This document shows positions 1 through 12,239 of a DNA stretch of 64,000 nt, one piece after another; position 1 is the stretch's first letter; each line of letters starts with the position of its first letter. A program made the translations under genes and the position numbers. The notes beneath the pieces were generated by a model. It worked only from the letters and a program-made list of their open reading frames with translations, ran no database searches and had not been told where the DNA came from. The stretch is from Straminergon stramineum (Eukaryota; Streptophyta; Bryopsida; Hypnales; Calliergonaceae), in contig OY987269.1 of assembly GCA_963920665.1 (NCBI GenBank), forward strand, positions 14,262,501 to 14,326,500. The letters are read 5' to 3'.

Positions 1-3000
1 AAGTGAAGACATTAGGAATTGTCTATTTTAGCATCTCCTACTCACAACTTTACATTTTTAGTGATTTTGGACTTAAAAAATTCTACATAAACACATGCTT
101 TGACTCTGAAACTCTATAATTGATGTCAATATTTTTGCTTTCTTCTTACTTACTTGACAATATTTTTTTCAAAGTTTGATTCATTGCTTTTCATGCTTCA
201 AACTACTTCAAATCATGCTTACGGGTGTTGCTACCTTAATAAGAATCATTTTGAATGGTGTTGCTGAGATCAAATCTTTGAGTGGAGACTGCATTCATTA
301 CATTCTTCAAGATTGAACATGGCATTTGAAAGAGATGTCATGGAGGTCAAAGAGAATTTAATGGAATCAAATTCTTCCAGCAATTCTGAAGCTAGGTTCT
401 TCTACAAAAGAAAAAAATAAAGCTTGGTGCATCATTCGAACTTTCGAAATTCTTAATACAATAGGTTGCTAATAGCCAAATTTAAAATTAGTTCAATAAC
501 TTTTTTGTCAAAGGTAACACAAGTCTTGCAATTGATTGTGGTAGTTTACTCTTGTTTTAGACAGACATGTTTTGCTCTGTTCATAAATACCTAGAATGAT
601 GTCAACGTGGAGATAGCTTATAGCATAGCTTGTGTTGTAGAATGCTAGTCATTATTGTTTTGTCGTCCCTATAAGACTGTATTAGGTGTAGTTACTTGAA
701 GACTCATAAAGCATCTACAACTATGAAATCACACCCTTGGTGACAAAAAGAACAACAATGGCATTGAACAACAATAAAACCTAAGCTCTTTACTAAATAT
801 ACATGACTAGAAGCTAACATTTTCTTCAACAAGCATGGTATTATCGAATCCACCAGGTGTGAAAGTTTATGATTTCTAGACACTCAAATGAAATACACCT
901 GACATCATGGTCCCTAGATAGTAACTCTATGTTTGTAAAACTAAATTTACTTCTTCTAATTTTATGTTACCAAGATTGAATGGTAGGACAGTGTTTATTT
1001 TTTTCATAACCATGCCGCAACTAGCTCCTTCATGGTTGCCAAAACAGATGTTTTAAATACTTCTGGAATTCTTTTTCCACAATCCTTTGAATTTCTTGAA
1101 ATTGAAAAACAATAAGAAACTATTACTAATATGATAATTGAGAGGGAAACAGTAATTATAAGTAAAACAAAACAAAAGTATGTATCAATTATCTAGTCAA
1201 ATCAAACTAATCCTTGCATTTCTTCATATATTGTAATTAGATCATCTGTAAGTTTTTGGACAAGCTTGGAAGCCTCACCATCAAACTCATGTATTGGGGC
1301 ACAAATGTAGACATAATTGTTTCACTATCTCAACCATAGTTGATCTTGTTTTGTTTTTTGCAGGCCCTAAAATTTGTCTAGATGAAGATGCTTTAATTTA
1401 ACCCCTAAAAAATCCTTAAAAATCAAATTGTGTTTGTTTAGGTTTTGGTCAATTGTTGGAAATTAAATTTTAAGATGTACATTTTGTTGAGAATATGAAG
1501 ATGTAACTTGCAAGTGTAAGGGAGTGTTTTTTTAAAAGATTTGTACAGACACACTAGCAATAGTAACCATTACTAGAAATCATACCTTTGAACTTGACAA
1601 AAGACTTTATAGGATCCTCATGTTGAGCTACACAAATATTTTCAAATCCCGCCTAACCTACATACACTTAAGAAGAATTTGATTACCATTAATTATTGGA
1701 ACAATAACGTGATTCACATTACTAACATACTTATAGATCCCTAGTCTAGTTCTCAAATTAAACAGTGTCATTGGTTAAACCACAAACATATCGTTATATC
1801 ACATCATTTGAGTACAAGGTAATTACACCTCAAAATTATTTAAATAAGTATTTGAGAATGGTTCCTATTATAAAATGATCTCTAAGTATTTGTTAAAGCA
1901 TATAGGCAGCCAAAAGAGGATTCTAGATGCTCTTAACATGTAGTTTTTGAACATTGTATGAATTAGTTATGACTTTTAAAAATATTAGAAGGAGCTGTAT
2001 CTCAAGACGGCTCTAGATTCCCATGAAAAGAGGCTATATGCAAGAAATTTGAAGGGTTGATGATGAGAAACATGCCACAACATAGGTACAACCTTGCATT
2101 TTCCTTTTGAATGTCTGCACTTCTCAACATAGTGAAGAAAACACAAAAAATAATCTCTTCCAATCAAATTTTACCTTCCTTTGTTACATCAAACAAAGTG
2201 TATAAGAAGAGTCACATTCATCACACCTGAGGCAAACCCATACAGAAAAAAGTAACATACTTCTGCACATTACACCTTGATTTTTTGCTTCCAGTAATGA
2301 AATTATACATCACTGGAGAAGGGAATGAAAATCAAAGAGTTCACAATACATAGCTCAGAAGAATGCCATATCCCATTCAAGTAATCCTATCTAATATGAA
2401 CCAAACATCTAGGGGATATCAGTTACCTCATTGATCTTGAAGAAAGCTCACTGCAAGCTCTTTCCACCAAATATACTATTCAGTTGCTTGTGGCAATAGT
2501 CAAATTTGAATTTGATCTGAAGAAATTCCATGAAAGTAAGAAAATACAAACCATATCAAACCTGTCCAGGGATCCAAAGCCAGTTGACTTTTAACCCACC
2601 ATCAGGAGACACTACACTATAGTATTGTAGGTAACCCATAAACGTCGACACGGATGTTTAGTGTCTGATGGATGACAAGGAATCTCTCTATCTAGGACAA
2701 AATTGCAACTATTCATCCTTGGAATTTTGTGCGGGAAGGAAAGATCTTCTACAATACTTTGACCTCCAATGTGTATTTTTTATTTTTTTAAAGTACATGA
2801 TGCCACATGGTTCCAAAAGGCATGATTTCCATGATCAGTAGTCCGCCCTTCAAGGGTTAATGTCATTTGGGTAAGTTTTTTCTTTTCTTTTTGACACAAA
2901 TGAAACAAAATTTCATTACAAGGGGAAAAATACAAACCGGCCAGCGACAAGTGGCCTTGCTTATTTGGGTAAGTTTGGAATCATTTCCACAATCAGCACT

Positions 3001-4218
3001 ATTGATGTCCTTTGAGATAAAATTTTCACATGAAGGAAGTAACTGAAGCCAGCCGAGCAACCACACACCACTTGCAGGACAGTGCAGGAGTTCAGAGTCA
3101 CATTAAGCTTATCCTGTTAAACCCCAAGCACCCAGAGTGCATTTACCATAATCAGACCATTCAGAACTCATCCTAATGAAACTATCACCCAAAACAAGAT
3201 CCGCATGTGGCTGGTGGCCTTGTACTATGCCTTTGCAATGAAATTCTGTTTCCTTTGTTTTAAAAAAGCCTTTTCTTGAACACCCCTTTCACAAGAGCAT
3301 TGATTTGTTCTTGTCTAGTCAATAGCAAGCTTATTTTTCAAACTTTATATTATGACCTTGAGCAACAACTCAAGCTTTTCATACTGTGAAATTCTATCAC
3401 TTGAGGGTATTAGTTTGCTAAAACATTGCTAAAGTATATATAACTAACTAACTATAAGATAGTGTTGTTTGCTCTAAGTAGATGAAGATACATAAACATG
3501 TACACTACAAGTATTCTACTAGAACAAGTATGTAGGCAATTTTAAGCAAAAAATTGTCACTTTTCAAAGTGGCCATGAGATTAAATATCCATCAAATTAT
3601 CCTTCTCACTATGCAAACTTTTTTCTCAATAAGGACAAGTAGGAAAGTAAGGGAAAAGATCCCATTCGTGTACTCTAAGAAGATTTATGAGGACAAGAGC
3701 CTCACCTACACCCATACCACAATCCAAACACTAAATTAGAATCGTGACATATGCAAGGTGTCTTCAGCTCTCTGTCACTTGCTATCGTTTTTCACATAAA
3801 ACCACTTAGAAAGGAACAAAGCAAACCTCAGCAAGTCCATACATTATAGCAAAAACTGCAGAATACAAAAGCTGACTGTTAGACGTGGATTGAGTAGATG
3901 CCATCCTTGAATCAGATCACTGTTTTCAGCAAAGGAAGCAGTGGAACAGGAAAGCTTGAACTATCCAATTGAAGTAAAACAAGAGAAAGGGTAGCCCATT
4001 TGAGAATAGCAACAACTCCTGCAGAACTTCCAAACACAATGTTGTGGTAGACTTATCAAAGAGCTAATACTTGGTTTGTTAAGGAAATAATAAGGAGTAG
4101 GTCCATTATGAAGACCATCAGCCCATGAGGGGAAATCAGCACATACTCAAAATCAGCACCATAAGCCATCTGCCATCATACGGCAACTTGCTTTGGTTAA
4201 TTACATGGAAATCCAAGC
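1..4218. other. AT-rich spacer, no gene recognised
   Basis: Only short chance ORFs (60-67 codons, no recognisable domain) occur here, and the same ones occur in the B copy. No tRNA, no transposon termini and no long repeat were seen apart from the unit duplication. The very high A/B identity reflects recent duplication or conversion and is not evidence of coding constraint. Confidence 0.6.
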
Positions 4219-4923
4219 ATTAACCCCTAAAGTTCTTTCACTATGTTATCACCAAAAAAAATCAAAACCTGCCATTGGTGGTCCTTCTTTAGATTCATTC
4301 TTCAATGCAAGTTGGCTACATGTTTGAAAATTTTCAGATCATTTGGAATTGTGCAACATATAGGAAAAAAATAGTAAGTAGAAAGATATAGAGAATGATT
4401 CAAAATACTAAATTGTTAACAATTTATTAATGAAATTGAAAAATCTCAATCCCAATGGTTGTAATGTTGTAATAAAAAATCTACATCCAATTTTTTTATT
4501 TTTCTCAAAAAATATTAAAAATCGAATTAAATAAAGGACTTCAAAGTTTATTTTAGAGTAGAGAATCTATACTTGCCTGCAAACTAAAACATTTCATAAC
4601 TTTTGACTCATTGATCAAAATGGAATGATTCAAAGCTTTCTATGTATATATGAATCTAGAAAACCAATTTCAAATTTTTATTTTTGAAAAAAATGATTTT
4701 TTCAGATCTACCTGGATTGCCGGAGTTGAGAAACAAACTACATAGTAGGCCATAACTTTTGACTTATATTTTTAAATGCCTTGAAATTTAGTGCACATGA
4801 AAGATATTCCTCATCCACACCTTCTATTGAATTTTAGGCCAAAATCATGGAAATCTCTAGTCACATGTACTTGCCCCAAAAAGTTATGTTGCCAAAAAAT
4901 ACACCTTGGTCCTTTAGGGTTTA
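4219..4923. repeat. 0.9-kb dispersed repeat, copy A1 (deleted)
   Basis: Member of a four-copy family (also 14062-14988, 45652-46584 and 61340-62276). It starts with ATTAACCCCTAAAG and ends close to CTTTAGGGG/TTAA, so the ends are inverted repeats of each other, as in a MITE or small DNA transposon. This copy lacks about 230 bp that the B1 copy retains; the junction is near 4281. It has no coding capacity. Confidence 0.7.
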
Positions 4924-7029
4924 CCCCCTAAACATTCTCATTCATCTCCAGAATTGACAATTTTAGAAAAATCATTATAAAGTATTATTTGAAAGTATAT
5001 TTGGAAATTGATATACTAATTAAAGTTGTAGATTTTGATTTTTAGATTCCATTTGTACGATTAGATTCACCAATGCTATCACTCATATCTTTTTCTAAAT
5101 TTTGAAAGAGAAATTCCAAAATTCCTTCAAAATTCGATTACAAGTAAAATATTATCATTTTTTGAGTAAAATTTGTTAGAATGGATTGGAAATGAGATTC
5201 TCTTCACATTGTGATTTTCTGAAATTTTTGTGTTCTTCTTATCTATGACCTCATTTTGGCAAATCCAATTTTGAACTAAAGTCAATGTAGTTTGACCACT
5301 TGACATACTTGCACATTCGTAATTTTAGAAAAATATGTACTCTAGTAACATCAAATCCAAACCTTAGATAGGACAACAACTTCATAACGTATCTCCACAA
5401 ATAAAATAACTTTCATCCAAGTAGTTAGGAGGATGAAACTCTAGTTTCAATCTGTTCATCGTCCAAAAAATGGACATTGGAGCGCTTAGGAATTAAGAGT
5501 ATTCAGCCACCAAATCAGTTGGTAATAAGGACTAGCATTAGATGTTTGTCCACATATTAAGTGAGTATCAAATAAACATACTAGTTGTTACATATATGGA
5601 GGTTAAATAAATTACCCAATGGGTAGTTTATCAAAATTTGCTAGGTAGTTTTTAATCACATCATTATGCAAAACAAGTTGTGGATAATTAACGTCATAGT
5701 TAAAACTTCCATTAGAGGCAATTTCAAACGTAGTACTAATATCTAGATATGTAAATCATAATATTCCCCAATTAATCCTAGTTGAAGGTCAAAATAAATT
5801 CACTATGTTGGGAACACATAGGAAATACATCCAAGGAACTATTTATAAAAACAAGGAAACCCAAGAATCCACACAATTAAGTTTATGTGTTTACAAATTA
5901 TATCATGACATATACAAGGTATAAAATGACTATGCTAGAAAACAATTCAAGAATATCATTTAGACAACAAGTTTGAATTGTAAATCTAGAAAAAAACAAA
6001 ACAAGATCCGCATTAATTGATCATACTGATTGGTAGTGGAGATAGGCCCGGAGCTTTGGGGAAAAGGACAAATGATTCCACCATATCGTTGAAGAAATTA
6101 TAATAGTCAAATATGACAACCTTTCAGTTTGGAGAGGCCATATTTGGGGCATTGGGGCACTTAAGGGTTAATAGAAGGTAACTTACTCCCTTCTTATTAT
6201 GGATGGGGCTTATAAAAATAAGCAATAGTTAGAACAAACTAAGTTAACCACTAAATGCCCAAGCCTTTCCAAGTGTGTTTTGACTGCGAAAAAAGTGTAT
6301 GGACTTATAGTTATCTCCAATGAATTTTTTTTTAATCTTCAAAATCTAATTGCACAAATGTTTAAAGATCTTGCTTATTAGTATGCACACCAATTATGAG
6401 TGCAAAATTGTATAGAAATTGTGAGATTATAACAAGATAAATGGACATTTTCTATTTTTAGTATGTTGCCCCTCTCCACAATGTTTTAGAAATTTATATG
6501 TAAGAGTTTTGTGGGATTGGAGGTGACATGACCAACTAAAAATTGTGTTGGCACTCTAAAATGCATTGCCAAAAATCTTAAGTTCAAATGAAGAGCTATC
6601 AACCTCATTACACAATCCACCTTGCAATTGTTGAAATGCAATTTTTTTTATAAGTAGAAATCACAATTAACTCCAAATCAACATTTGCATGTTTAAATTT
6701 TTGATAGTGAAAATCATGAAAATACTTTTACTCTTTCCATTGGGACCATTTTCAAAGCAAATGGATAGGTACAATTTTTTAGATCTCAAATCAAATGAAA
6801 TTGGCTAGCTTTGCTCAAAGTCAAGAAATCAAGCAAAATTTGCAAGCTTTACTCTTGTACTAAGATACATATGTACCTTTGAGGACCTCTAAAAAATCAA
6901 GTATTTACCTTTTTCAGTGAAAAATAAAAAATTTCAGTAGTTAATCTTTGAAATTGCCCCTATAAAACTTTAAACCAGTCATAGGGACTTAACTGCCCCT
7001 CCTAAAATGAGCCTGAAATTTTAGATCGA
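4924..7029. other. AT-rich spacer, no gene recognised
   Basis: Non-coding by eye, aligned throughout with 46585-48691. A short fold-back is present near 6165-6260 (TTAAGGGTTAA facing TTAACCACTAAA; in B the second arm reads TTAACCCCTAAA), which may be a remnant of the same terminal-repeat family as the 0.9-kb repeats. Confidence 0.5.
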
Positions 7030-7542
7030 CTATAAGGTAAACCTACCTATGACAAGCAGAATGAATGGTATGTACTGCTGCCATTAGCAAAATGATTAAG
7101 ATTTTTCTCCATACATAGACATATGTGAGAATTGAAGGAAGCAATTGAAATTTTATTTTTTGGACAAAGTAAGAATTTTTTATGAATTTTTGAAGTGTAC
7201 AGCCCAATTAGCCTAACAGAGTCTGTAGACTACCCCAAATCAGCAAAAAGGATTCCTATAATGGTCATCTTACCACCTAAAGCTGTCACTACATTTTCTA
7301 AAATGGCTATATCATTTCCTAACATCGCCATGACGTGAAGGAATAAAAAAATAACTTCTTATGACCAATTTGCACTTGAATGGTGTAAGTGCCCTAGGAC
7401 AGTTACTAATGACTCCATGACCATCTCCCAAGACAAGATTATGGCCACAAATCAACCTAATGTAGTCCTAATCTCATTTATCACAAAAAATCTGCGATGG
7501 GTTGATGTAAGACTGTAATGGGTGGTTTCCTAGATGATTGCA

Positions 7543-8225
7543 TGTAGAATGCCAATTAGGATTTTTTATGTGTAGTTGGGCGGTTGTTTTTGTAGTTCCA
7601 ATTTGGTAGTTGGGTTGTCTCTTCCAATTTGGTAACCGCCAAGTTTGGAATTCCTATTTGGTCTGATTTTTATTTCATTTGTCTTTACCCACTGATGAGA
7701 GTTCCAGTTGGAGTCCCAGCCAAGTAGTGCTGTGTATTTCTTTGTTTTGGAAGTGTTTCCAAGTTGGTTGTGTGCGTGTTATTTGATTGGATGTGTGATG
7801 TTTGAGTGTTTTGGGATTGTGTGTTTATGTCTTAGTTGGATGTTTGCAATTGGGAGAAATTTGTAATGAAGTGTGCTGAGAAGAATGAGAAAGTGAGTGG
7901 AGAATAAAGAGAAAAATATTGATTGTAACGGTGATTTTATCACCAATTCAGAAATAAAAATAATAGAGTATTTAAGCTAAATTGGTGTATTTGATGGAAT
8001 GTGACTTGTACTAATTTAAGTCAACATCCAAATTGAGTTTGCAATGTCGTTGTAGTTATGTTCTTGGGTTTAGAATTCCAAGTTGGGTTATTGAATAAGT
8101 CAAGATATTTGATTTTAGATATAGAACCTATTAGCATAGAGTTATCCTACTTGACAATCTCCCTTGGAATGAACTTATTATACTAATAGGATAGTTTCCA
8201 ATTCGGTCATTATCCTTCTTCAACA
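7543..8225 (+). repeat. 5' LTR
   Basis: 683 bp with TG..CA boundaries, and no difference seen by eye from the 3' copy. It contains an AATAAA motif near 7903. Inside it are repeated short motifs of the type CCAATTTGGTA, which may be regulatory or chance. Confidence 0.95.
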
Positions 8226-8227
8226 TT

Positions 8228-8245
8228 TGGCGCCGCTGCTGGGGA
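8228..8245 (+). other. Primer binding site of the LTR element
   Basis: TGGCGCCGCTGCTGGGGA lies two bases after the LTR end. It resembles the TGGCGCCGTTGCCGGGGA class used by plant Ty3/gypsy elements such as Athila (tRNA-Asp type). This suggests, but does not prove, gypsy parentage for an element that has no pol of its own. Confidence 0.8.
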
Positions 8246-8294
8246 GATAACTAAGTAGGTTGGCTTGTCCTTGAAAAATAAAATTGCTAATAGA

Positions 8295-10112
8295 ATGATT
8301 GACCCAAATTTTGAAAATTTTTGTCCAAGAACATCAAGAGAGAATTATCTACATCAAAATTGCTTGCAATTATTGGGTCATATTGAAGACTTGGAAGAAG
8401 AAAAAGATGGTTTGATAGGTGTAAGAGATAATTTTTGGAATGAAAGATGCCAATTTAATGATGAAAGAGAACATTTATATGATCAAATTTCAATTAGAGA
8501 TAAAATTATCAGTAATTTGAAATTTAAGTTGCAAGAAGAAAATGAAAATTCCCAAAATTGGAAGAACAAAATGTTGGAGGAAGAAAAAGAAAAAATTATG
8601 GCAAGAGAAAATGCAGAATTCACAAGAAATGAAAATCTTGAATTAATTTTTGCAAGTTTTGGTTATAAAGGTAATATTAAAAATTTAAATGATGAATTGT
8701 CAAAGTTGGCAAATCAGAATAAAGAACTAATTAGTCAATTGGAGGAGAATTTAAGAATTAATCATAATATTGAAAATGATAAAAAGAAGTATGAGTTACA
8801 AATTAAAGTTCTTAAAAAGAATTTTGCAAAAGAGTTGGCAAATGCAAGAGAAGAAAAGGAAATCATGGTCAATGTGGGAGAAACTTTGAAGACCAAGATG
8901 AATACACTTGAAACTAAATATTGTGAAGAAAACAATACATTGAAATTGGAGCTTGAATCATTGAGGTTAGAACTCTCTAATGCATCTATGAAAAATGAAG
9001 AATTAAATAAAGCTACTCTTATTATGCAAGAACAAATAAGTGCATTGTTTATGCAAATTGAAACATCAAATCAAGACATTAAATTTTTTTCTAATGAAAG
9101 GGAGAATCTCATTATATGCAATAATATTCTTAAAGATGAAAATGCGTTGCAAATAAAAATATTCAATGAATATAAAGAATTTCATGATAATGAAATAAAA
9201 GAAGATAAAAATATAATAAAATGCTTAGTGGCTGAACTAGCTCTTGCTAGAAAAGAAATTCTTACTTTGAATCAAATAGAAAGCAATGCTAAAGTCAATA
9301 TTGAAGCCCTTAAAATTAAATTTGAAAATCATAAATTGCAACAATATAAATGGAGGAATTTTATTATGTTGAATATATTGGTTGTTCTTCAAAATTCTTA
9401 TTGCATTAAGAATCAAAGTTTAAAACAAAATATTACCAATTCATTGGAATCAAAAATGTATTATGTAAAAAATATAGAGAATAGAAAATATTTTGATGTA
9501 ATTCATCTTCAAAAGATGAAGCCTATCATTGGAGTAATTAGCCAACAATTAATATGTTTATGCATCAATAATTGCGTCTTTTATTTCTATAGTTTCCTTG
9601 GTAGTTATTTATATCACAGTTTGAGTTTATGGCATTCTAATTGCATTAAGAAGGTTGATCATATGTATAAAAATATTCAAGAAATTAAAATTTTATATAA
9701 TCCTATGAAGTTGAATAGAATGATGGTTGGGATAAGAGAAATCAAATACAAAGAGGTGAACGTCAACATAAAAAATAAAAATAAATTCTATATTCTAAAT
9801 AAAGTTTTTGAATCTCATTCTAATGGAAAAAATTATGCTATTGTATTATCCTTAAAAAATATAAAGAGCATGGATGAGTATTGCTTAATACGTAAAAATG
9901 ATAAAAATGGAAGTTGTGAATTTTTAGTTCCAAAGTTTTGTCTAGCTTATTGCAATGAAGAATTTACGAAAATAAAATCTAATCAGAAAAATTCATTATT
10001 TAAACATTTTTATGAAAATTTAATTATTATAGTTGATTATAATGTGTTACTTGGAAAGTATTGTATTTTAAATTTCAAAATAATTACATATGTTTGGGAT
10101 CCTGGAATATAA
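8295..10112 (+). CDS. Coiled-coil protein of the LTR element, function unknown
   Basis: The first ATG at 8295 gives about 605 residues; the frame is also open upstream to the primer site. Residues 1 to about 360 are strongly charged, rich in E, K, N and L with heptad-like spacing, so a long coiled coil is expected. A hydrophobic aromatic stretch around residues 420-450 could be one membrane segment or a buried core. The C-terminal 150 residues look globular. There is no CCHC knuckle, no protease DSG/DTG, no YxDD and no integrase DDE pattern. It may be a highly diverged gag, an env-like extra ORF or a captured host gene. The intact frame between LTRs that look identical argues that it was recently functional. 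Confidence 0.75.
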   Translation: MIDPNFENFCPRTSRENYLHQNCLQLLGHIEDLEEEKDGLIGVRDNFWNERCQFNDEREHLYDQISIRDKIISNLKFKLQEENENSQNWKNKMLEEEKEKIMARENAEFTRNENLELIFASFGYKGNIKNLNDELSKLANQNKELISQLEENLRINHNIENDKKKYELQIKVLKKNFAKELANAREEKEIMVNVGETLKTKMNTLETKYCEENNTLKLELESLRLELSNASMKNEELNKATLIMQEQISALFMQIETSNQDIKFFSNERENLIICNNILKDENALQIKIFNEYKEFHDNEIKEDKNIIKCLVAELALARKEILTLNQIESNAKVNIEALKIKFENHKLQQYKWRNFIMLNILVVLQNSYCIKNQSLKQNITNSLESKMYYVKNIENRKYFDVIHLQKMKPIIGVISQQLICLCINNCVFYFYSFLGSYLYHSLSLWHSNCIKKVDHMYKNIQEIKILYNPMKLNRMMVGIREIKYKEVNVNIKNKNKFYILNKVFESHSNGKNYAIVLSLKNIKSMDEYCLIRKNDKNGSCEFLVPKFCLAYCNEEFTKIKSNQKNSLFKHFYENLIIIVDYNVLLGKYCILNFKIITYVWDPGI

Positions 10113-10167
10113 AGTCCTTATTTTGTTAAATATTTATCATTTAAAAAATATATAAATATTGATTAAA

Positions 10168-10206
10168 AATGGAAAAGAAAAGAAAAGAAAAGAAAAGAAA
10201 AAGAAA
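10168..10206 (+). repeat. AAAAG microsatellite
   Basis: Short pure-purine run of AAAAG repeats just after the coiled-coil ORF stop and inside the LTR element. It may act as, or have grown from, an internal polypurine tract. Confidence 0.7.
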
Positions 10207-10419
10207 GATCAAAGATTCATAGTTGGGAATGAGGAGAGGTCCAGTTCTTGTTTTTCGAGACAAACATCAAGATGTTTTAAAGGAGCGGTCCAAGTTGGCG
10301 TTGAAGTTGCAGAACAAGGAGGAGCATCCCGAATCCAAGTTGGAGCTTAGTACCCGTTTGACGAGGAGGGCAGCCAAGTAGGATGTTTGCGGGGACGCAA
10401 ACAAGTTTGTGTGGGGCTA

Positions 10420-11102
10420 TGTAGAATGCCAATTAGGATTTTTTATGTGTAGTTGGGCGGTTGTTTTTGTAGTTCCAATTTGGTAGTTGGGTTGTCTCTT
10501 CCAATTTGGTAACCGCCAAGTTTGGAATTCCTATTTGGTCTGATTTTTATTTCATTTGTCTTTACCCACTGATGAGAGTTCCAGTTGGAGTCCCAGCCAA
10601 GTAGTGCTGTGTATTTCTTTGTTTTGGAAGTGTTTCCAAGTTGGTTGTGTGCGTGTTATTTGATTGGATGTGTGATGTTTGAGTGTTTTGGGATTGTGTG
10701 TTTATGTCTTAGTTGGATGTTTGCAATTGGGAGAAATTTGTAATGAAGTGTGCTGAGAAGAATGAGAAAGTGAGTGGAGAATAAAGAGAAAAATATTGAT
10801 TGTAACGGTGATTTTATCACCAATTCAGAAATAAAAATAATAGAGTATTTAAGCTAAATTGGTGTATTTGATGGAATGTGACTTGTACTAATTTAAGTCA
10901 ACATCCAAATTGAGTTTGCAATGTCGTTGTAGTTATGTTCTTGGGTTTAGAATTCCAAGTTGGGTTATTGAATAAGTCAAGATATTTGATTTTAGATATA
11001 GAACCTATTAGCATAGAGTTATCCTACTTGACAATCTCCCTTGGAATGAACTTATTATACTAATAGGATAGTTTCCAATTCGGTCATTATCCTTCTTCAA
11101 CA
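10420..11102 (+). repeat. 3' LTR
   Basis: 683 bp, the same length as the 5' LTR, with no difference seen in a base-by-base reading. It is preceded by the purine/G-rich stretch TGTGGGGCTA, a weak polypurine-tract candidate. The following bases TTGCA form the target duplication. Confidence 0.95.
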
Positions 11103-11144
11103 TTGCATTAGGTAGTTTGTCTGTCATCGGTTGGTTTACCTTCT

Positions 11145-11772
11145 ATGAGGGATAGTCATGGCTTCTTCATCAACTCGAAGTTCTTTGAAGAATGGACAAT
11201 TAGTACAAGAAAATAAGAGCCAATGCGTTGCAGTTCCGGGTGAAGATGGTGTGTCACCCCTTCTGCATAGTGTGGAGGACTCTTGCAAAGAATGAGTTCA
11301 CCACTGACTGAAAATACAAAAGTGTTGCTAGTGTCAAGTCCTCATTTGACGTGCAGGGGCAGGTGATGCAGGTCACAGAATATACTTAGCTCATGAAATC
11401 TTTTGTGCTCCCATTCTTCTAGTCTAGAGGAGAGTAACAAACATTGAGAAACCTTCACAGCAGAAGTAAATTCTACCACCCAAAGCTTGTCACAAGCCAA
11501 CACTAAATCGCCATGTCCCAATTCTATGAAGAATGGGAGCTCAGTGAAGAAGCCATGACTACCCCTATGGTCGCTTGGGCAGTTAGGAGTTAATGCCTGA
11601 AAGTTGAAAGAGCACTTGACATACATAGATCTTGAGTTAAGTTACTCATTCTATGCATCTTTCCATGGGAGTTTACCACTGTTGCAAATTCTTGAAAGGC
11701 AAGTAAGCTTATAGCGAATGGAAAAGGTGGGTACGTATGGGGAGCATTCTTGAACAAGTTCAATTTCATCAA
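11145..11772 (-). pseudogene. Coding-like remnant of an unrecognised gene (A copy)
   Basis: The minus strand at 11342-11626 reads as a 94-residue open frame with protein-like composition (LACDKLWVVEF, SSRLEEWEHKRFHEL) and no clear start. Part of it (about 11510-11575) is an imperfect inverted repeat of 11143-11200, where the plus strand encodes a similar SHGFF...FF string. The same block in unit B is split by the copia element (48700-48888 and 58648-59090). F-box/kelch-type origin came to mind but I cannot support it. Confidence 0.3.
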
Positions 11773-12239
11773 CTACCACACTCCTCCAAGTTCAAAAATG
11801 TTAGAAAGTTCAGTTTATGAATTCAGCTCTAGAGGAATAGCTTCAACTGAAAATGCAAAATTTTCACTACTATAGATGTCTGTGATGAACCAACTTGGTC
11901 TTAGTCAACTGTTGTTCTGGGGTTAACCTTGTAAAGATGGGCCTATGACCATTGATTTGAAGCTTCAATTGTCATCACTCTATTTTCTGCCATTTTGCAA
12001 TTAGATATGAGTGAAAAAATTTTAATTTATTTTTCAAAGATGAAGTCATTTGTATACTACAAGTTTTAAAATTTTAAAATTTATTGGAGAAAATTTGAAA
12101 TTACTGTGAACTTCTTAAGAAAAAAATTTAAAAAATTCATATCAAATACAAAATATACTTAAAAAATAAGAAACTTTCACCATATACTTATATTATAGTT
12201 TAGAATAGCATGGTATAAACCAAAGTTATCGTGTCACAG
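11773..12239. other. AT-rich spacer
   Basis: Non-coding and conserved with B at 59090-59540. It contains several A/T homopolymers and a TATAAACC motif near 12211 just upstream of the GC-richer block, so a promoter location is possible but unproven. Confidence 0.4.

Larger units (their letters stand above)
7543..11102 (+). mobile_element. Young non-autonomous LTR retrotransposon with a coiled-coil ORF
   Basis: Two 683-bp direct repeats (7543-8225 and 10420-11102) begin TGTAGAATGCC and end TTCAACA. The 5-bp target duplication TTGCA flanks the element at 7538-7542 and 11103-11107. A primer binding site follows the 5' LTR by two bases. The 2.2-kb interior holds one 1.8-kb ORF and no protease, integrase, reverse transcriptase or RNase H. 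The LTRs look identical by eye, so insertion is recent; unit B lacks the element. Mobilisation would need pol from another element. Confidence 0.95.
7034..11142. mobile_element. Inverted-repeat element (about 544 bp) split by an LTR retrotransposon
   Basis: The left end AAGGTAAACCTACC matches the inverted right end at 13 of 14 positions, and the similarity extends to about 26 bp. CTAT flanks both ends (7030-7033 and 11143-11146). Without the retroelement and its TSD the host element is about 544 bp and non-coding, so it is MITE-sized. Unit B lacks it: there the site reads CTACATAT (48692-48699). A 4-bp duplication does not fit a common plant superfamily cleanly; it could be TAT plus chance. 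Confidence 0.75.

Noticed and set aside
1985..3739. Short ORFs conserved exactly between units A and B
   Set aside because: The whole 4.28-kb interval is nearly identical, so conservation carries no coding signal.
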